64,000 nucleotides of DNA from Microbacterium sp. AZCO (GTDB lineage: Bacteria; Actinomycetota; Actinomycetes; Actinomycetales; Microbacteriaceae). The stretch lies in NCBI RefSeq assembly GCF_039614715.1, contig NZ_CP154857.1, positions 62,001 to 126,000 of the forward strand, written 5' to 3'. Positions 38,200-46,341 of the stretch are shown here, piece by piece. A program made the translations under genes and the position numbers. The notes beneath the pieces are model-generated. The model saw only the letters and a program-made list of their open reading frames with translations, made no database searches and was not told the origin of the DNA. Within the stretch, counting starts at the first letter, position 1; every line of letters begins with the position of its first letter.

Positions 38200-38358
38200 C
38201 TGGATGTGACGAGAGTGGGCTACGGCGGCCGGTTTCACGGTGTGTCGTCACAGCGAGCCGGAGTCGCGCACGCCTCGACGACGGCTCCTCCGCCCACGGC
38301 AGAGCCGCCGCCGGCAGAACCGGCCCCGCGGCATCCCCGACCGACGCAGGCTGGGGGC
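38200..38358. other. Spacer between the array and the clpP genes
   Basis: 159 bp without a gene. I saw no ClgR-type box (CGCY-N-A-N-RGCG) and no clear TANNNT box directly before the ATG. Confidence 0.4.
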
Positions 38359-38982
38359 ATGGCTGAAGAAGGCAAGATCCCGCAGTTCGGGGCCGAGGCG
38401 CGACGCGAGCTGTTCCACCAGCGCGTGCTCGTGCTCGACGGCGTCCTCGACGACGACAACGGCACCCTCATCGCGACGCAGCTGCTGGCGCTCGCGGCGG
38501 AGGACGAGGCATCCGACATCGCCCTCTGGATCCACTCGCCCGGCGGCTCGGTGCCGTCGATGCTCGCGATCCGCGACGTGATGCGGCTCATCCCCAACGA
38601 CGTGGCAACCCTCGCGGTGGGCCTCGCGTGCAGCGCCGGGCAGTTCCTGCTGTCGGCCGGCACGCCGGGCAAGCGCCGAGCCCTGCCGCACGCGCGCATC
38701 CTGATGCATCAGGGCTCCGCCGGCATCGGCGGATCGGCGGGGGAGGTCGAGGTGCAGGCCGACGACCTCCGCCACATGCGTGACACGGTGCTCGGCATCA
38801 TCGCGGCCGACACGGGTCAGCCGGTCGAGCGCGTCTTCGAGGACTCCCTGCACGACCGGTGGTACACGGCGCAGCAGGCCCTCGACTACGGCTTCATCGA
38901 CGGCATCGTGACCGACTTCGCGCAGGTCGTCCCCCGTCGCCGGCGATCGACGGGCCTCGGTGTCGAGGCGGTGGCGGCATGA
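38359..38982 (+). CDS. ClpP-family serine peptidase, catalytic triad intact
   Basis: 207 aa from ATG 38359 (MAEEGKIPQFGAEARRELFHQRVLVLDGVLDDDNG). ClpP family: the triad Ser92 (GLACSAGQF), His117 (LPHARILMHQG) and Asp166 (LHDRW) is complete, with the standard 25/49 spacing. The oxyanion loop is HSPGGSVPSMLAIRDVM. Residues 190-207 are basic and variable. The stop overlaps the next clpP (ATGA). The pair resembles the second actinobacterial clpP locus (Streptomyces clpP3-clpP4), not the clpP1-clpP2 that precede clpX. Confidence 0.9.
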   Translation: MAEEGKIPQFGAEARRELFHQRVLVLDGVLDDDNGTLIATQLLALAAEDEASDIALWIHSPGGSVPSMLAIRDVMRLIPNDVATLAVGLACSAGQFLLSAGTPGKRRALPHARILMHQGSAGIGGSAGEVEVQADDLRHMRDTVLGIIAADTGQPVERVFEDSLHDRWYTAQQALDYGFIDGIVTDFAQVVPRRRRSTGLGVEAVAA

Positions 38983-39587
38983 GCTCGTACACGATCCCGA
39001 ACGTCGTGGCGCAGCATCCACGGGGCGACCGCATCATGGACGTCTACTCGCATCTGCTCGCGGAGCGCGTCGTCTACCTCGGCACGGGGATCGACGCGGG
39101 CGTCGCGAACGCGCTGATCGCGCAGCTGCTGCACCTCGACGCCGACAATCCCGACCGCGACATCCAGCTCTACATCAACTGCGAGGGCGGCGACCCGGCC
39201 GCGATGCTCGCGATCTACGACACGATGCAGCACGTGCGCCCGGACGTCGCGACGACGGTCGTGGGCCAGGCCATCGGCGTCGGCGCGGTCATGCTCGCCG
39301 CGGGTGCACACGGCAAGCGCGCAGTGCTGCCCCACGCGCGCGTCGTGCTGCATCAGCCCGCGGGGCAGGGGCGCGGGGCGATCCCCGACCTCATCCTGCA
39401 GGCCGACGAGCTCGTCCGGGTGCGGGGCGACGTCGAGCAGATCCTCGCGCTGCATACCGGGAAGGATGCCGCGCAGCTGCGCGCCGACACCGACCGCGAC
39501 CGCGTCTTCACGGCCGCCGATGCCGTGGCGTACGGCCTGGCCGACCGTGTGCTCGAGCGGGCCGGGGCTCAGGCGGCGAGGGTGTAG
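38979..39587 (+). CDS. ClpP-family protein lacking the catalytic serine (ClpR-like)
   Basis: 202 aa from ATG 38979, overlapping the previous clpP by 4 bp. The overall ClpP sequence is well kept: VVYLGTGIDAGVANALIAQLLHLDADNPDRDIQLYINCEGGDPAAMLAIYDTM, and LPHARVVLHQPAGQGRG. The nucleophile position is changed: the consensus GQAASMGA reads GQAIGVGA, so Ser is replaced by Gly100 (codon GGC at 39276-39278). His125 and Asp174 remain. It should not form an acyl-enzyme, but could build a mixed barrel with the upstream peptidase. Its 3' end overlaps the XRE gene by 19 bp. Confidence 0.9.
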   Translation: MSSYTIPNVVAQHPRGDRIMDVYSHLLAERVVYLGTGIDAGVANALIAQLLHLDADNPDRDIQLYINCEGGDPAAMLAIYDTMQHVRPDVATTVVGQAIGVGAVMLAAGAHGKRAVLPHARVVLHQPAGQGRGAIPDLILQADELVRVRGDVEQILALHTGKDAAQLRADTDRDRVFTAADAVAYGLADRVLERAGAQAARV

Positions 39588-39904
39588 GCGGCGCGGACGC
39601 CGACGACCGCGCGCTCTGCCGTGCGCAGGCGCAGGTCGTCGGCGACCGATGCGGTCAGCTCGACGAGCGTCACCTCGAGGGCCCCCGCGACGGCGGCGAT
39701 CATCTCGCTCGAAGGCTCCTTGAGGCCCCGTTCGATCTCGGACAGGTACTGGGGGGAGACGCCCGCGCGCTCGGCCGTGTCCGCGAGACGCTCGCCGCGC
39801 TCGTGTCGGAGGCGGCGGAGCAGGTCGCCGAGGGCGTCGCGCCACAGGGGCTCGGGCGCGCGCGGGGCCGGCTTCTTCGTGGGCAGCGGGATGATCTCGG
39901 CCAT
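39569..39904 (-). CDS. XRE-family regulator ending in Leu-Ala-Ala (PopR/ClgR-like)
   Basis: 111 aa. The HTH_3 domain (about 23-80) is DALGDLLRRLRHERGERLADTAERAGVSPQYLSEIERGLKEPSSEMIAAVAGALEV. The C-terminus is AERAVVGVRAAYTLAA, ending in LAA like the ssrA tag. From memory, PopR, the Streptomyces activator of clpP3-clpP4, and ClgR are Clp substrates through C-terminal Ala residues; this protein would fit that scheme. It converges on, and overlaps by 19 bp, the serine-less clpP. Predicted role: activator or repressor of the clpP pair. Confidence 0.85.
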   Translation of the reverse strand: MAEIIPLPTKKPAPRAPEPLWRDALGDLLRRLRHERGERLADTAERAGVSPQYLSEIERGLKEPSSEMIAAVAGALEVTLVELTASVADDLRLRTAERAVVGVRAAYTLAA

Positions 39905-39985
39905 GGCCTCACGTTAGGCCTGGGCCCGCGCGGAGTCCCAGCGCTTCCGCTCAGAGCAGAACGCCGCATGGGGGAGGATGGACCG

Positions 39986-41356
39986 GTGACCGACCTCCTG
40001 CCGGACGCCCGCTACCTCGTGCTCGCGAGCCGCCTGCTGCCCGACCGCGACGGCGGCTTCACGATCTCGGTGCTGCGCCGCGCGCTCGACATGGCCGCGG
40101 CCGGCGCCGCGCCGCTGCTGCTCACGATCGACCCGGGCGAGACGGCCGACCACGATGCCGATCGCGCGGAGTGGGTACGGCGCGGGCTCCTTCCCACGCC
40201 CGACGGGTTGCGCAACCTCTTCGACGATGCGCGCTCCGACCCGACGTGGCTGCGCTCGGCGGCTCTCGCCGGGCCGATTCCCGAGAGCGAGTGGCCGTAC
40301 CGCCAGATCCGGGATGCCTCGGGCGCGACCGTGCTCGAGCTCCCCGTCGTGTCCGGCGACCCGGCATGGCACCTGACCGACGCGCCCGTCCGCGTGTGGG
40401 GCGACGACGGGCCCATCGGATGGCTTCCGGGCTATGGCGGGCTCTACCGGGCGTGGGTCGATGCGGTCGCGGCGGAGTCCGATGAGCCGGTCGTACTCCT
40501 GTGCGAAGCGCGTCAGGTCGGTGAGGCGCTCGTCGCCGACCGCGAGCCGGCCCTGGCGCCCGGCATCCGGATCCTGCACACGACCCACGCGTGCCATGTG
40601 CTCGCGCCCTTCGACTGGGATTCGCCGATGGATGCCGCGTGGGAGCGCTGGTTCTCCGTCGCCGATCGGTTCGACGGCGTGCTGTGGCTGACCCCGACTC
40701 AGCAGGCCGATGTCGAGCGGCGGATCGGCGACGGCATCCGCTCCGCCGTCGTGCCGCACCCCGCGCCGCAGACGCCCGCTGTCGCGCCGAGGCCGGTGCC
40801 GGGGCGCATCCTCGTGCTCAACTCCCTCATTCCGCGCAAGCGGGTCGATCACGTCGTGCGCGCGTTCGCCGCGCTGCGCGCGACGCGCCCGGAGGCCCAC
40901 CTGCACATCTACGGCGACGGCGCGCAGCGAGAGGAGCTGGCCGCTCTCGCCGAGGAGCTCGGTGTCTCGGATGCCGTCGAACTCCGCGGCCACACGTCCG
41001 ACCCGTCCGCTGCCTGGGCCGAGGCGGATGTCTTCGTGCTCGCCAGCACGAACGAGGGTCAGCCGCTCGTCGTGCTCGAGGCGCTCGCGGCGGGGGTGCC
41101 GGTCGTGAGCTACGACATGCCGTACGGGCCGCGGGACACGCTGGCGCGGGGCGGGGGCGTGCTCGTCCCCGACGGCGACGTCGAGGCGCTCGCGGCTGCG
41201 CTCGGCGATGTCATCGGCGACCGCGCGCTGCGCGACCGGCTCTCGTCCGAGGGGCGCGCGGCCGCGGCCGAGATGGATCCGCCGGCCTCCATGCGTGCGC
41301 TCGGCGCCGCCGTGCGCGCGGCGCTCGACGAGCCCGTGGCGCGTCCGGGGCGCTGA
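39986..41356 (+). CDS. GT4-family glycosyltransferase
   Basis: 456 aa from GTG 39986, behind GGGGGAGG 8 nt upstream; ATG 39968 is the alternative. The C-terminal GT-B half is clear: GRILVLNSLIPRKRVDHVVRAFAAL (nucleotide-sugar domain start), LHIYGDGAQREELAALAEELG, and ADVFVLASTNEGQPLVVLEALAAGVPVVSYDMPYGPRD with the E-x7-E motif. The YGPRD ending resembles TagE/TarM-type poly(glycerol phosphate) glucosyltransferases. The N-terminal half has ARYLVLASRLLPDRDGGFTISVLRRALDMA. Substrate unknown; a cell-wall glycopolymer is a guess. Confidence 0.85.
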   Translation: MTDLLPDARYLVLASRLLPDRDGGFTISVLRRALDMAAAGAAPLLLTIDPGETADHDADRAEWVRRGLLPTPDGLRNLFDDARSDPTWLRSAALAGPIPESEWPYRQIRDASGATVLELPVVSGDPAWHLTDAPVRVWGDDGPIGWLPGYGGLYRAWVDAVAAESDEPVVLLCEARQVGEALVADREPALAPGIRILHTTHACHVLAPFDWDSPMDAAWERWFSVADRFDGVLWLTPTQQADVERRIGDGIRSAVVPHPAPQTPAVAPRPVPGRILVLNSLIPRKRVDHVVRAFAALRATRPEAHLHIYGDGAQREELAALAEELGVSDAVELRGHTSDPSAAWAEADVFVLASTNEGQPLVVLEALAAGVPVVSYDMPYGPRDTLARGGGVLVPDGDVEALAAALGDVIGDRALRDRLSSEGRAAAAEMDPPASMRALGAAVRAALDEPVARPGR

Positions 41357-41448
41357 CCCGCGTCGCGCCCTCGCGGGCCGCTGGCCTCGCGGCGCCGTCT
41401 CGGTGCGGCCACGCGCTACGGCACGGTAGCTTCTACCCGGAGGTCGCA

Positions 41449-42330
41449 ATGGCGCAGAACACCCGGGAGCTGCTCGACGTCATCCTGGTGCACGAGGATC
41501 CGGTCGCGCGCAATCGGCTCATCACGCAGTGCTACCGCGACATCGCCGATCAACTCGCGCTCGTCGTGGGCAGGCGAGACCTCAACTGGTTCGCGTTCGG
41601 CGCGTGGGCGAGCGGCACGGCCGGAGCAGCCATCCGCGGCGAGAGCATCCCGGTCGACTTCGGCACGTCGCGCAACGTCGCGGCGGGCAACCTCGCGATC
41701 ATCGCGGACGTCGCCCCGGCCGCCATGCGCTGGCTCGACGAGGTCGAGCTCGACGGCGGCCCGACGACGGACGCCCTCGAGCGGGCGCTCGCCGATCCGC
41801 TCTTCGAGCGCGCGTCCAAGCTGGCCGACGCGATCCGCTGCTATCACGATGCGGCGCTGCTGCTGCCCGATGCCGCGACAGACCCGGTCCGCGACAAGCT
41901 CGCCGCGGAGCTCATCCTCCTCGGCAACATCCGCATGGGCGAGCACGAGCAGACCGTCGTCGACGGGTTCATCGACGCCGCGATGCCGTTCGGCGGCCCG
42001 TTCGGTCTCATCACGACGCGCTTCATCGCGATCGAGACGCCCGACGGCGACATCGACGTCTGCCGCGACGTGCTCGCGCCCGCCTACCTTACCGACGAGC
42101 TGTTCCCGGCTGTGCTGCTGGAGCTCGAGCACGACGAGCTGCGCGCCGCGTGCGATGCCTTCGGGCAGTCGCGCGGCGCGGAGTCGTCGGCGTCCAACGC
42201 GCTGCGGTGGGAGGACTACGACGACCGGATGGGCTTCATCCTGACGTTCTTCCGGGCCTACCAGCGCGACGCACGGTTCTTCGACGTGCCGGCGAGGTAT
42301 CTGCCTGAGCTTCTCGACGGGGCGGGGTGA
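41449..42330 (+). CDS. Conserved hypothetical helical protein
   Basis: 293 aa from ATG 41449, with GGAGGT 4 nt upstream. I do not recognise the family. It looks mostly helical and soluble, with no signal peptide or membrane segment. Notable parts are RNRLITQCYRDIADQLALVVGRRDLNWFAFGAWASGTAGAAIRGE, RYAD-like helix SKLADAIRCYHDAALLLPDA, and ELLLEHDELRAACDAFGQ-type C-terminal helices, ending DVPARYLPELLDGAG. Codon use matches the neighbours. Neighbours (a glycosyltransferase upstream and a LigD-type polymerase convergent) give no hint at function. Confidence 0.75.
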   Translation: MAQNTRELLDVILVHEDPVARNRLITQCYRDIADQLALVVGRRDLNWFAFGAWASGTAGAAIRGESIPVDFGTSRNVAAGNLAIIADVAPAAMRWLDEVELDGGPTTDALERALADPLFERASKLADAIRCYHDAALLLPDAATDPVRDKLAAELILLGNIRMGEHEQTVVDGFIDAAMPFGGPFGLITTRFIAIETPDGDIDVCRDVLAPAYLTDELFPAVLLELEHDELRAACDAFGQSRGAESSASNALRWEDYDDRMGFILTFFRAYQRDARFFDVPARYLPELLDGAG

Positions 42331-42436
42331 ACCGTGTGCACGAACTCAGCATGTTCTGACGGCGAGAGCCGGTGCAGACGGCGTGTCGCGCCCTGCCCGC
42401 ACTGATCTTGAGGAGTTGGTGCACGGCGCCACCTGA

Positions 42437-43681
42437 TCATTCGCGGCCGGGCCAGACCTTCCCCGCCCACGGGTCGTAGTCCGCCAGGAGCGGGCCCTGC
42501 TCGGGACGCTCCGCCTCGGGGACGTGCTGAAGGTTGATGCGCACGCGATACCAGAGCGAGCTCGAGCCGCGCATGCCGTCGATCATGACGTCGGCGGGGC
42601 TCAGGTGCGCGACGACGTCGGGGTGCTGCTCGTTCCAGGTCTGCAGAGCCGAGAGCGCTTCCGACTTGAGCTTCGTGCGGGCGACCTCGATGAGCGGCAT
42701 GGTCGAGACGCGCCGGCCCGAGCCGTCACCGGCGCGCGGCGGCTTCTCGGCGGGGCCGAGCTCTTTTGCGAGGCCGAGCAGTCCGTCCAGCGTGCCGACG
42801 GCGTCGTCGATGCCCGCGTGCGGATCGCCGAGCTCCGCGAAGCGCGCGGGAACCGTCAGCACCGTGAACTCCTCCGGGCGGCGCGTGCGCACCTCGTCCC
42901 AGTCGAGGGGCGTCGAGACACGCGCATCCGGAAGCGGACGGATCGAATAGGCGGATGCCACCGTGCGGTCCTTCGCGTTCTGGTTGAAGTCCACGAACAC
43001 GCTCTCGCCGCGCTCCTCCTTCCACCACCGGGCTGTCGCGAGTCCCGGCGCGCGGTTCTCGACCTCGCGCGCGAGGGTCTCGGCGGCAAGGCGCACGTCG
43101 CGGTAGTCCCACTGCGGGGCGATGCGCACCAGGATGTGCATGCCGCGCGAGCCGCTCGTCTTCGGCCAGCCCGTGAGACCGTAGTCGTCGAGCACCTCCC
43201 GGGCGACCATCGCGACGTCGACGATCTGCGACCAGTCGACCCCCGGCATGGGGTCGAGGTCGATCCTCAGCTCGTCGGGGTGGTCGAGGTCTTCCGCGCG
43301 CACGGGATGCGGATTGAGGTCGAGGCATCCGAGATTCACGACCCACGCGAGGCCCGCGGCATCCCGGATCACCGCCTCCTCGGCCGAGCGGCCGGACGCG
43401 TAATGCAGCGTTGCGGTCTCGATGAAGTCCGGGTGGTTCTCGTCGACGCGCTTCTGGAAGAACGGCTCGGCGTCGATGCCCTTCACGAAGCGCTTGAGCA
43501 CCATCGGCCGCCCGCCCGCGCCGCGGAGGGCGCCTTCGGCGACGGCGAGGTAGTACTGCACGACGTCGAGCTTCGTGAGACCGGGCTCGGGGAAGACGAT
43601 CTTGTCGGGGCTCGAGACGCGCACCTCGCGTCCCTCCACGTCGAGGAAGGTCTCTTTGCGTGCGGGGCTCACGCGCCCCAC
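42437..43681 (-). CDS. Stand-alone LigD-type DNA polymerase/primase (non-homologous end-joining)
   Basis: 414 aa, archaeo-eukaryotic primase fold. Motif I is ELRIDLDPMPGVDW (two Asp metal ligands), motif II is WPKTSGSRGMHILV (catalytic Ser/His), and motif III is FVDFNQNAKDRTVASAYS (third Asp). A C-terminal part from about 300 (VGTLDGLLGLAKELG..) is not a ligase: no KxDG motif. In mycobacteria similar separate PolD1-type proteins fill gaps during end joining. No ku or ligD is adjacent. Start GTG 43681 or GTG 43672. Confidence 0.85.
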   Translation of the reverse strand: MGRVSPARKETFLDVEGREVRVSSPDKIVFPEPGLTKLDVVQYYLAVAEGALRGAGGRPMVLKRFVKGIDAEPFFQKRVDENHPDFIETATLHYASGRSAEEAVIRDAAGLAWVVNLGCLDLNPHPVRAEDLDHPDELRIDLDPMPGVDWSQIVDVAMVAREVLDDYGLTGWPKTSGSRGMHILVRIAPQWDYRDVRLAAETLAREVENRAPGLATARWWKEERGESVFVDFNQNAKDRTVASAYSIRPLPDARVSTPLDWDEVRTRRPEEFTVLTVPARFAELGDPHAGIDDAVGTLDGLLGLAKELGPAEKPPRAGDGSGRRVSTMPLIEVARTKLKSEALSALQTWNEQHPDVVAHLSPADVMIDGMRGSSSLWYRVRINLQHVPEAERPEQGPLLADYDPWAGKVWPGRE

Positions 43682-43725
43682 GTTACGGCGGTGATGGATG
43701 CCGCGGCCAGGCCTTGCGCCACGCG

Positions 43726-43755
43726 AAAAGGCCGCCCCCGGAGGGACGGCCTTCT
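43726..43755 (-). terminator. Terminator of the Bax-inhibitor family gene
   Basis: AAGGCCG (43728-43734) pairs with CGGCCTT, continued by CCC/GGG around a CGGA loop (one C/A mismatch between). 17 bp past the gene's stop. Confidence 0.8.
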
Positions 43756-43771
43756 CGTGGAACGCGAACTG

Positions 43772-44704
43772 CTAGTTGCTGCCGCGCAGGATCGCGAGGA
43801 TGCGGAGGATCTCGATGTACAGCCAGACGACCGTCACCATGATGCCGAAGCCGCCGAGCCAGCCGAACTGGCGCGGAGCGCCGTTGCGGACGCCCTGCTG
43901 GATCTGGTCGAAGTCGAGCACGAGCGAGTACGCCGCCATGATCACGACGAGGACGCCGATGATGAGGCCGAGCGGGATGCCGAAGACCTGGACGCTGTAG
44001 ATGCCGAAGGGTCCGGCGCTGTCGGGACCGCTGAATGCGCCGAACATCATCATCACGACGTTGATGAGGGCGAACACGAGGTAGCCGATCATCGCGATCA
44101 TGAAGACCTTGGTCGCACGCTTCGACGCGCGTACCTTGCCGCTCGCGAAGAGGGCGAGGGTGACGCCGACGACGGCGAGCGTCGCGACCGTCGCCTGCAC
44201 GACGATGCCGGGCCAGATGAACTCGAAGTACGCCGAGATGGCGCCGACGAAGACACCCTCGAACAGGGCGTAGCCGAAGATCAGCGCGGGGCGCACCTTC
44301 TTGCGCGACGTGAAGGCGACGACCATCGCGAGGACGAAGCCGACGAGGGCGCCGATCGTCCACGGCACGAACGACACGCTCGTCGCCGCGGCGGGGTCGA
44401 CGGCTCCGCCGAGGGTCCACACCCAGCCGACAGCCGCGCCGACGAGGAGGACGACGAAGAGGGCGAGCGTCTTGAGGACGGTGTCCTCGACAGTCATCCG
44501 GCCGGTGTCGATCGCGTTCGCCGGCGGGGCGGCGAACGCGCCTTCGAGCTGCGCCTGGGTCGCGGCATCCACTCCCGCCTGTGCGGTCGATGCGTACTGC
44601 GTCGGCGCGCCGAACTGGGCCGCCTGCGGCCCGCCCGGGTAGGTCTTGACGGCCTTGGGGTCTTGGAAGGCCGGGTTGTTGAATGCGGGGTTTGCCGAGG
44701 CCAT
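43772..44704 (-). CDS. Bax inhibitor-1/YccA family membrane protein
   Basis: 310 aa, seven transmembrane segments after a Pro/Ala-rich cytoplasmic N-terminus (NPAFNNPAFQDPKAVKTYPGG...). TVEDTVLKTLALFVVLLVGAAVGW opens the domain. FEGVFVGAISAYFEFIWPGIVVQA, ATKVFMIAMIGYLVFALINVVMMMFG and DFDQIQQGVRNGAPRQFGWLGGFGIMVTVVWLYIEILRIL (the DFD..Q motif of the family) are diagnostic. Possibly a pH-dependent ion leak channel; role in bacteria unclear. ATG start. Confidence 0.93.
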   Translation of the reverse strand: MASANPAFNNPAFQDPKAVKTYPGGPQAAQFGAPTQYASTAQAGVDAATQAQLEGAFAAPPANAIDTGRMTVEDTVLKTLALFVVLLVGAAVGWVWTLGGAVDPAAATSVSFVPWTIGALVGFVLAMVVAFTSRKKVRPALIFGYALFEGVFVGAISAYFEFIWPGIVVQATVATLAVVGVTLALFASGKVRASKRATKVFMIAMIGYLVFALINVVMMMFGAFSGPDSAGPFGIYSVQVFGIPLGLIIGVLVVIMAAYSLVLDFDQIQQGVRNGAPRQFGWLGGFGIMVTVVWLYIEILRILAILRGSN

Positions 44705-44844
44705 GCTCGATCACACTCCAGTTGTCGGTAGCAGCGAGGTGCTGTGGCCTCCACGATAACCGATAGGGTGTCGGGCCCTACCGCCCGGCGCTGAGAGACC
44801 TCTTTGAGCCTTGATGCCGCACCGCCGGCGCGGAGCGCGACGGG

Positions 44845-44850
44845 TACCGT
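44845..44850 (+). promoter_or_regulatory. -10 box for the glycerophosphodiesterase gene
   Basis: TACCGT ends 6 nt before ATG 44857. Confidence 0.45.
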
Positions 44851-44856
44851 GGGGGG

Positions 44857-45864
44857 ATGCCGCGCTCTCGCCCGCTCGTCATCGGGCATCGCGGTGCGCC
44901 GGGGTATCGACCCGAGCATTCCCGGTCGTCGTACGCCCTCGCGCTCGCGATGGGCGTCGACGCGGTCGAGCCCGACGTCGTCGTCTCGCGCGACGGCGTG
45001 CTCGTCGTGCGGCACGAGAACGAGATCGGCTCGACGACGGACGTGTCGACCAGGCCAGAGTTCGCCGACCGGCGCACGACGAAGACCGTCGACGGCGAAG
45101 ACCTCACGGGGTGGTTCACGGAGGACTTCACGTGGGACGAGCTCGCGACGCTGCGCTGCCGCGAGCGGCTGCCCGCGATCCGGCAGACGAGCGCGTCGTT
45201 CGACGATCAGCAGCCGGTGCTGCGCCTGCGCGACGTGCTCGACCTCGTGCGGGAGGGATCCCTCGAGCAGGGCCGCGAGATCGGCGTTGTGCTCGAGATC
45301 AAGCACGCGACCTACTTCGCCCGGGCGGGATGGGACGTCGCGGCCCTCGTGGAGGCCGAGCTGCGTGCCGCGGGCTGGGCGAACGGCGAGCTGCCGCTCG
45401 TCATCGAGTCGTTCGAGTCGACAGTCCTGACGCAGCTCAGGCAACGAGGCATCCGCGGCTCTTCCGTCTACCTGCTCGAGGCGGACGGCCGGCCGTTCGA
45501 CCTCGTCGCGGCGCACGGCAAGGCTGCGCCGACCTATCAGGAGACGGCGGCCCCCGCGGGCCTCGACGCCCTCGTCGGGGTCGTCGACGGCATCAGCGTC
45601 GACAAGCGCATGATCCTCGCCCCCGACCGGCTCGGTCGCGCGTCGGGTCCGTCGCGCGTCGTCGCCGACGCGCACGAGCGCGGCCTGCAGGTCTTCACGT
45701 GGACCTGCCGCCCAGAGAACGCCTTCCTCATCGCGCAGTTCCGCGGGCGCGGCGGCCGCAGCGCGTTCGGCGATTGGGAGGGCGAGTGGTCGGTGATCCG
45801 GGATGCCGGTGTCGACGGCGTCTTCGTCGACCACGCCGACCTCGGGGTGGGCTTCTTCCGCTGA
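44857..45864 (+). CDS. Glycerophosphodiester phosphodiesterase
   Basis: 335 aa, GDPD TIM barrel, no signal peptide. RPLVIGHRGAPGYRPEHSRSSYALALAMGVDAVEPDVVVSRDGVLVVRHE holds the catalytic His pair (HRG..PEH..), and the metal ligands E, D and H (VEPDVVVS..VVRHE). EIGVVLEIKHATYF and TWTCRPENAF are conserved further on. It hydrolyses glycerophosphodiesters to glycerol-3-phosphate. Likely leaderless, though GGGGGG precedes the ATG. Confidence 0.93.
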   Translation: MPRSRPLVIGHRGAPGYRPEHSRSSYALALAMGVDAVEPDVVVSRDGVLVVRHENEIGSTTDVSTRPEFADRRTTKTVDGEDLTGWFTEDFTWDELATLRCRERLPAIRQTSASFDDQQPVLRLRDVLDLVREGSLEQGREIGVVLEIKHATYFARAGWDVAALVEAELRAAGWANGELPLVIESFESTVLTQLRQRGIRGSSVYLLEADGRPFDLVAAHGKAAPTYQETAAPAGLDALVGVVDGISVDKRMILAPDRLGRASGPSRVVADAHERGLQVFTWTCRPENAFLIAQFRGRGGRSAFGDWEGEWSVIRDAGVDGVFVDHADLGVGFFR

Positions 45865-46002
45865 CGCACTGCTCGCAGTTCTACGATGAGTGGCGTGACG
45901 TCCGGTGCGACCCGGCGCACGCGCGCTCCACGACGGAAGGCATCCGGAGGGCGGTGTCGCCCCGCATCCGACTCACCCTGACGAATGGAAGGGGGTGAGC
46001 AC
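45865..46002 (+). other. Spacer with a possible 28-codon leaderless ORF
   Basis: TACGAT (45882-45887) ends 7 nt before GTG 45895, which opens a 28-aa Arg-rich reading frame to TGA 45981 (VTSGATRRTRAPRRKASGGR...). This copies the spacing of the leaderless genes. Alternatively it is just the promoter and 5' leader of the S1-like gene. Confidence 0.3.
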
Positions 46003-46203
46003 ATGGCTGAGACCCTTCTCCGCCCCGGCGACGAGCTGACGGCGACGGTCACGGCGACGAAGCCCTTCGGCGTCTTCGTGCGCGCGGACTCAGGAGTCGA
46101 CGGACTCGTCCGCGGTGCTCGCGCAGAAGTCGGCGCGAGCATCCGCATCCGAGTCGTCGAGTTCGACGACGTCGAGCACCGCTTCAGCGCCGTCGCCGTC
46201 TGA
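46003..46203 (+). CDS. Small S1-like RNA-binding domain protein
   Basis: 66 aa from ATG 46003, with AAGGGGGTG upstream. It reads LLRPGDELTATVTATKPFGVFVRADSGVDGLVRGARAEVGASIRIRVVEFDDVEHRFSAVAV: the OB-fold pattern of an S1 domain (TVTATKPFGVFV, ..VDGLV.., ...I.IRVVEFD). Probably a single-domain nucleic-acid-binding protein; partner and target unknown. Confidence 0.7.
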   Translation: MAETLLRPGDELTATVTATKPFGVFVRADSGVDGLVRGARAEVGASIRIRVVEFDDVEHRFSAVAV

Positions 46204-46253
46204 TCGAACGGCTCCGAGCTGTCGGGGGGTCCGGCGCCCCTCGCGGGTGTCGG

Positions 46254-46275
46254 CCCCTCGACACGCTCGGGGACC
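46254..46275. repeat. Degenerate second copy of the REP-like palindrome
   Basis: CCCCTCGACACGCTCGGGGACC shares TCGACA and GCTCGGGGACC with 30466-30486. Confidence 0.5.
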
Positions 46276-46341
46276 TACCGCCTGCGTGCCATGAATGCCG
46301 CCCCCGGCGGGGCGGCCCGCCGACGCCGCACGGGACGCGGG

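Noticed and set aside
38018-38209. Short Pro/Arg-rich open frames in the repeat array
   Set aside because: They simply follow the repeat unit in several frames on both strands and have no start signal.
38200-38358. ClgR/PopR box before the clpP pair
   Set aside because: No sequence fitting CGCY-N-A-N-RGCG was seen; the regulator link rests on position and the C-terminal motif only.
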